From the NCBI RefSeq assembly GCF_008704205.1, contig NZ_VXLC01000027.1, forward strand, positions 124,001-188,000: a stretch of 64,000 bases of DNA, written 5' to 3'. A program made the position numbers and the translations under genes. Positions within the stretch are counted from its first letter, which is position 1; each line of letters opens with the position of its first letter. This document shows positions 61,034-64,000 of this stretch, piece by piece. The notes under the pieces were generated by a model, which did not search any database, was not told where the DNA came from, and worked only from the letters and a program-made list of their open reading frames with translations. The stretch comes from Nocardia colli (GTDB lineage Bacteria; Actinomycetota; Actinomycetes; Mycobacteriales; Mycobacteriaceae).

Positions 61034-62488
61034 TCAGGTCCAGAGGGCGAGTTCGTCGGAGCGAGGGTTTGAGATCAGTTGGGAGCGTGGGGTGTTGAAG
61101 GTCATCACGGGGCGGGTGGTCGTTTCGTAGGGGGTCCAGGGAATGCGGCCGTGGGCGAAATCTGTCCAGGTGTGGTGGATTTCGGCAGCGAGGGTTTGGG
61201 GTGGGGTGTGGGGGCCGAGCATCATGGCGGTGCCTTCGGCGGTCAATGTGTCGAAGACGAAGGCGATCTCGATGGCGTGGCAGGCGCGGAGGTCGAGGTA
61301 GGTTGTGGGCCAAGCGAATTCGTAGACATAGGCGGTGGTTGCCGCCTCGGCCAGGCGGGTCGCGGGGACGCGGAAGGCCCAGTCGGTGAGGATGGCGGCC
61401 AGGAGGTCGCCGGGAGTTGCGTTGGGGCGGTTGGCCGCATAGGTGTCGGCGACGGTGGGGTCGAGGCCGCGGGCACTGAGGAGATCGGCGAGGGAATCGG
61501 GGGTGAGGGTCAAGCCGGCGGGGGCGGTGTAGAGGCGGAATTCGTCGGCGGTGGTGCCGATGATGAGCGGGATGTCGCGGGCTGCGCCTGCGGCGATCGC
61601 GTCGACGGGGAGTTCGGTGAGGACGTGGTCGTCGATGGTGGGGAGGAAGGCCATCAGGCCCAGGCTGGCGGTGAGGGTGGATTGTCCCCAGCGGGCAGGA
61701 TCCTGGCGGAGGGTGAAGTCGAGGACCAGGTTTCGCTCGGCTTCGAGAAGGGCCGATATCTCGGCGGTTTCCGGACTCGTGTCGAGCCGGCCAGCGAAGT
61801 CGGCGGCGACCAGGCGGGCGTCGTCCAGGGTGGAGGCGATGGATCCGTTGCCGCTCTGGATGATTGCGCGCTGGAACAGGCCGGTGGCCAGGGGAGAGGC
61901 GAGCAGCGTGGCGACGCTCATCGCCCCTGCGGATTCGCCGAAGAGGGTGACCTGCGCGGGATCTCCGCCGAAGGCGGCGATATTGTCGCGGACCCACTCG
62001 AGCGCGGCGATCTGGTCGAGGATGCCGCGGTTGGCGGGCGTGCCTTCGAGAGCGGCGAAGCCGATCGCGCCCAACCGGTAGTTGAGGCTGACCAGAACCA
62101 CACCGTCGCGGGCGAACGCATGCCCGTTGTACACCGAGACCGCGCTGGAACCGACGCGGAACGCCCCGCCGTGAATCCAGACCATCACCGGCAGGCCCGA
62201 CGCGGTCGGATCGGGCGTCCACACATTGAGGTTGAGGAATTCGGGCCCGTCGATGATCGGGTTGTGCAGAATCGAGCGCAGCGGCTCCGGATAACCCATC
62301 TGCGGTGCGGTCGGCCCGAATCGGGTGGCGTCGCGTTCGTCGTCCCACGTAGGCGCGGGACCCGGCGCCTGGAACAGCGCGGCACCCAATGGCGCTGCCG
62401 CATAAGGTATTCCGAGGAACGCGTGCACGGATCCGGTAGCGCTGCCGCGCACCTTGCCCTGGGGTAGGTCCACTACTGACGTGTGCAT
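61034..62488 (-). CDS. type-B carboxylesterase / lipase family protein
   Basis: A 484-residue alpha/beta hydrolase. VHAFLGIPYAAAPLGAALF and VWIHGGAFRVGSSAVSVYNG (oxyanion hole) are followed by the nucleophile elbow FGESAGAMSVATLLASP with the catalytic Ser. The acid should lie in the TADEFRLYTAP region and the His in the AEGTAMMLG-PHTP region or nearby. The family hydrolyses carboxylic esters; no signal peptide is present. The start ATG 62488 is close to the divergent epimerase gene, 68 bases apart. Confidence 0.88.
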   Translation of the reverse strand: MHTSVVDLPQGKVRGSATGSVHAFLGIPYAAAPLGAALFQAPGPAPTWDDERDATRFGPTAPQMGYPEPLRSILHNPIIDGPEFLNLNVWTPDPTASGLPVMVWIHGGAFRVGSSAVSVYNGHAFARDGVVLVSLNYRLGAIGFAALEGTPANRGILDQIAALEWVRDNIAAFGGDPAQVTLFGESAGAMSVATLLASPLATGLFQRAIIQSGNGSIASTLDDARLVAADFAGRLDTSPETAEISALLEAERNLVLDFTLRQDPARWGQSTLTASLGLMAFLPTIDDHVLTELPVDAIAAGAARDIPLIIGTTADEFRLYTAPAGLTLTPDSLADLLSARGLDPTVADTYAANRPNATPGDLLAAILTDWAFRVPATRLAEAATTAYVYEFAWPTTYLDLRACHAIEIAFVFDTLTAEGTAMMLGPHTPPQTLAAEIHHTWTDFAHGRIPWTPYETTTRPVMTFNTPRSQLISNPRSDELALWT

Positions 62489-62556
62489 GCAGGTTCCTCA
62501 CAAATCGCCGACGACACCTTGAAACGTCTCACACCCGGGCGGCTCACTAGGGTGGA

Positions 62557-63141
62557 ATGATGCGGATCTTTCTGGCCGGTGCGACCGGCGTGATCGGAGT
62601 ACGGTTGGTCCCGCTGCTGGTCGAGGCGGGACACGAGGTCGCGGGGATGACCCGATCGGCCACCAAGGCGGACCAGGTGCGCGACGCCGGGGCGGTCCCG
62701 GTGATCTGCGATGTCTACGACCCGGACGCGCTCACCGCGGCCGTCGTCGATTTCCGTCCTGACCTCGTCATGCATCAGCTGACCGATCTCCCCGACGATG
62801 TCACGCGCCTCGCCGAGTCGGCGAACGCGAACTCGCGCATCCGCACCGAGGGCACGCGCAACCTCATCGCCGCCGCCCGCGCCGCCGGTGCGAAGCGTTT
62901 TCTCGCGCAGAGCATCGCGTGGGAACCGGCCGGCGGCGCCCAGGTCATCCAGGATCATGACGCCGCCGTCCTCGACATCGATGGCGTGGTGGTGAAGTAC
63001 GGCCAGTTCTACGGCCCCGGAACCTATTACGAAACCGAGCTGCCCGCACATCCGCGCGTGCACGTGGATGATGCTGCGGCCAGGACGATTCCGCTGCTGG
63101 ACGCGTCCTCGGGCGTGGTCATCGTCGCCGACACCGCTTAG
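62557..63141 (+). CDS. compact NAD-binding epimerase-like protein
   Basis: A 194-residue protein of the NAD-dependent epimerase/dehydratase fold, much shorter than the usual 300 residues. MRIFLAGATGVIGVRLVPLL is the Rossmann loop. GTRNLIAAARAAGAKRFLAQ and VVVKYGQFYGPGTYYETELP keep the order of the family, but the YxxxK catalytic motif is not evident (SIAWEPAG stands at its place). It may be a binding or regulatory relative. The stop overlaps that of the convergent protease gene by four bases. Confidence 0.75.
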   Translation: MMRIFLAGATGVIGVRLVPLLVEAGHEVAGMTRSATKADQVRDAGAVPVICDVYDPDALTAAVVDFRPDLVMHQLTDLPDDVTRLAESANANSRIRTEGTRNLIAAARAAGAKRFLAQSIAWEPAGGAQVIQDHDAAVLDIDGVVVKYGQFYGPGTYYETELPAHPRVHVDDAAARTIPLLDASSGVVIVADTA

Positions 63142-64000
63142 ACGACGCAGGGACCGGTGCCGACGGCGCTGCCGTCGGCACCGCCCAGGTGCTGGAGGAT
63201 CTCGGGCAGCTCCGTGGCGAGCCCGACGCCTCCGTTGCCGGGGTCGACGCCGAACACCATGCCGAGCGCCCGGCCCTGGGTGTCGACCAGCGGACCGCCC
63301 GAATCACCCTCCTGCACAGCGCCGTTCAACGTGTAGGTCGATCGTTCGCTGATCGAGCTGTGGTAGATGTCGGGAACCCGGCTGGTCGTCCGCTGGGCGA
63401 CCCGCGCGGCGGCGGCCGTGTACAGCCCGCCGCGCGGATACCCGAGGACGATCGCGTCCGCCCCCGCCGCGACGGGCCCGGGCGCGACGGTAACCGGCGG
63501 CGCCGTGAGCCCCGGAACCGCGAGCACCGCCAGATCGAGCACCGGATCGAACTGCACGACGGTGGCCCGCATCGGCCCGCCGGGCGTATCGACCGAAACC
63601 TTCGTGGTGCCCGCGATCACGTGCGCATTGGACAGCACCCGCTCCGGCGCGATGACGAACCCGGATCCGAACTGCGTCCGCTTGCAGGCGGGCGACGACC
63701 CGGAAATCCGCAACACGCTCTTCTGGAGATCGGCGGCGACCGGGCTGTTCAGAATGCTCGCATCCGGCGGCGCGAGCGGCAGCACCAGCCCGGCATCGAC
63801 CAGCGGGGTAGCCAGCTTGCTCGGCAGCCCCGCCAGCCAGTACGGCGCGACGTCGTCGACGGTGCGGACCACCCGCGATTCGCGCACGGCGGAAGCCAGA
63901 CTCGGCGACATGGTCAACGGCACCGCGAACAACCACACCGCCAGCGGCACCGCGACGGCATGCACGAGGGAACCGCCCACCGCGTCCGCCCGCCGCGCGG
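63138..64000 (-). CDS. marP: MarP-like periplasmic serine protease (5' end outside the window)
   Basis: The visible 287 residues lack the true start; the frame runs to the right edge. At the edge a membrane helix (AVAVPLAVWLFAVPLTMS) ends, matching the last of four N-terminal CvpA-like helices in MarP. The chymotrypsin-like protease has His in VLSNAHVIAGT, Asp in DPVLDLAVLAVP and Ser in QEGDSGGPLVD; C-terminal cysteines (ACKRTQ and the final PCVV) could form the disulphide known from the M. tuberculosis protein. It is needed for acid resistance there. Confidence 0.85.
   Translation of the reverse strand, partial: ARRADAVGGSLVHAVAVPLAVWLFAVPLTMSPSLASAVRESRVVRTVDDVAPYWLAGLPSKLATPLVDAGLVLPLAPPDASILNSPVAADLQKSVLRISGSSPACKRTQFGSGFVIAPERVLSNAHVIAGTTKVSVDTPGGPMRATVVQFDPVLDLAVLAVPGLTAPPVTVAPGPVAAGADAIVLGYPRGGLYTAAAARVAQRTTSRVPDIYHSSISERSTYTLNGAVQEGDSGGPLVDTQGRALGMVFGVDPGNGGVGLATELPEILQHLGGADGSAVGTGPCVV

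Noticed and set aside
60852..61130. A 92-codon plus-strand frame between DUF397 and the esterase
   Set aside because: It overlaps the 3' end of the esterase gene in antisense, has poor codon bias and no recognisable domain.

Overview
The window is high-GC actinobacterial DNA, most probably from Nocardia or a close mycolate-containing relative. Supporting signs are a DUF3556 membrane protein, two LGFP-repeat secreted proteins, an F420-type luciferase-like oxidoreductase, two DUF574 methyltransferases, a MarP-like periplasmic protease at the right edge, frequent GTG/TTG starts and very strong G/C preference at third codon positions. No rRNA, tRNA, phage, transposase or CRISPR array was seen.

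Layout. 0-12.3 kb: housekeeping and accessory enzymes (ComB fragment, secreted cyclophilin, DsbA-like thioredoxin, Nudix, HAD, ADP-ribosylglycohydrolase, CrtI-like FAD oxidoreductase, F420 oxidoreductase, DUF3556, RDD, VOC). 12.5-19.4 kb: a complete amino-sugar/beta-glycoside uptake operon (ROK regulator, lipoprotein binding protein, two permeases, GH4 hydrolase, BadF/GlcNAc-type kinase) with no ATPase of its own. 19.4-25.2 kb: FAD monooxygenase, two DUF574 methyltransferases flanking a tandem pair of LGFP proteins, and a zinc-less MDR oxidoreductase. 25.5-31.9 kb: a small, translationally coupled biosynthetic-looking operon (ThDP enzyme, SRPBCC protein, KAS III-like enzyme with an altered triad, HisC-like aminotransferase), followed by a stand-alone HxxxDG condensation/acyltransferase-like protein and preceded by a dense block of dyads. 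31.9-40.3 kb: cupin/TetR pair, arylsulfotransferase-like protein, Lnt-like membrane nitrilase with divergent MarR, Tat cupin, serine hydrolase, DUF2252. 40.4-45.6 kb: a four-gene oligopeptide/nickel-type ABC importer on the minus strand. 45.9-54 kb: OhrR-like regulator, phosphoribosyltransferase, acyl-CoA ligase with TetR, GH114 lipoprotein, and a second, archaeal-type aspartyl-tRNA synthetase under a recognisable T-box leader. 54-64 kb: AraC-VOC-(frameshifted membrane peptide)-UvrA-like cassette, MaoC hydratase, a PEBP-SRPBCC fusion with divergent GntR, an orphan DUF397 protein, a type-B carboxylesterase, a compact epimerase and the C-terminal part of a MarP-like protease.

The most interesting elements are the 26-32 kb ThDP/KAS III/aminotransferase/condensation-like cluster and the T-box upstream of the extra aspartyl-tRNA synthetase, where Stem I, II, III, antisequestrator and Shine-Dalgarno sequestrator can all be paired by eye. 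Other notable points are a 26-codon mini-ORF bridging two permease genes inside a 12-bp inverted repeat, two genes each carrying an apparent single-base insertion near the 5' end, and a MerR-style 19-bp-spacer promoter. All functions are inferred from sequence patterns; none was checked by a database search.
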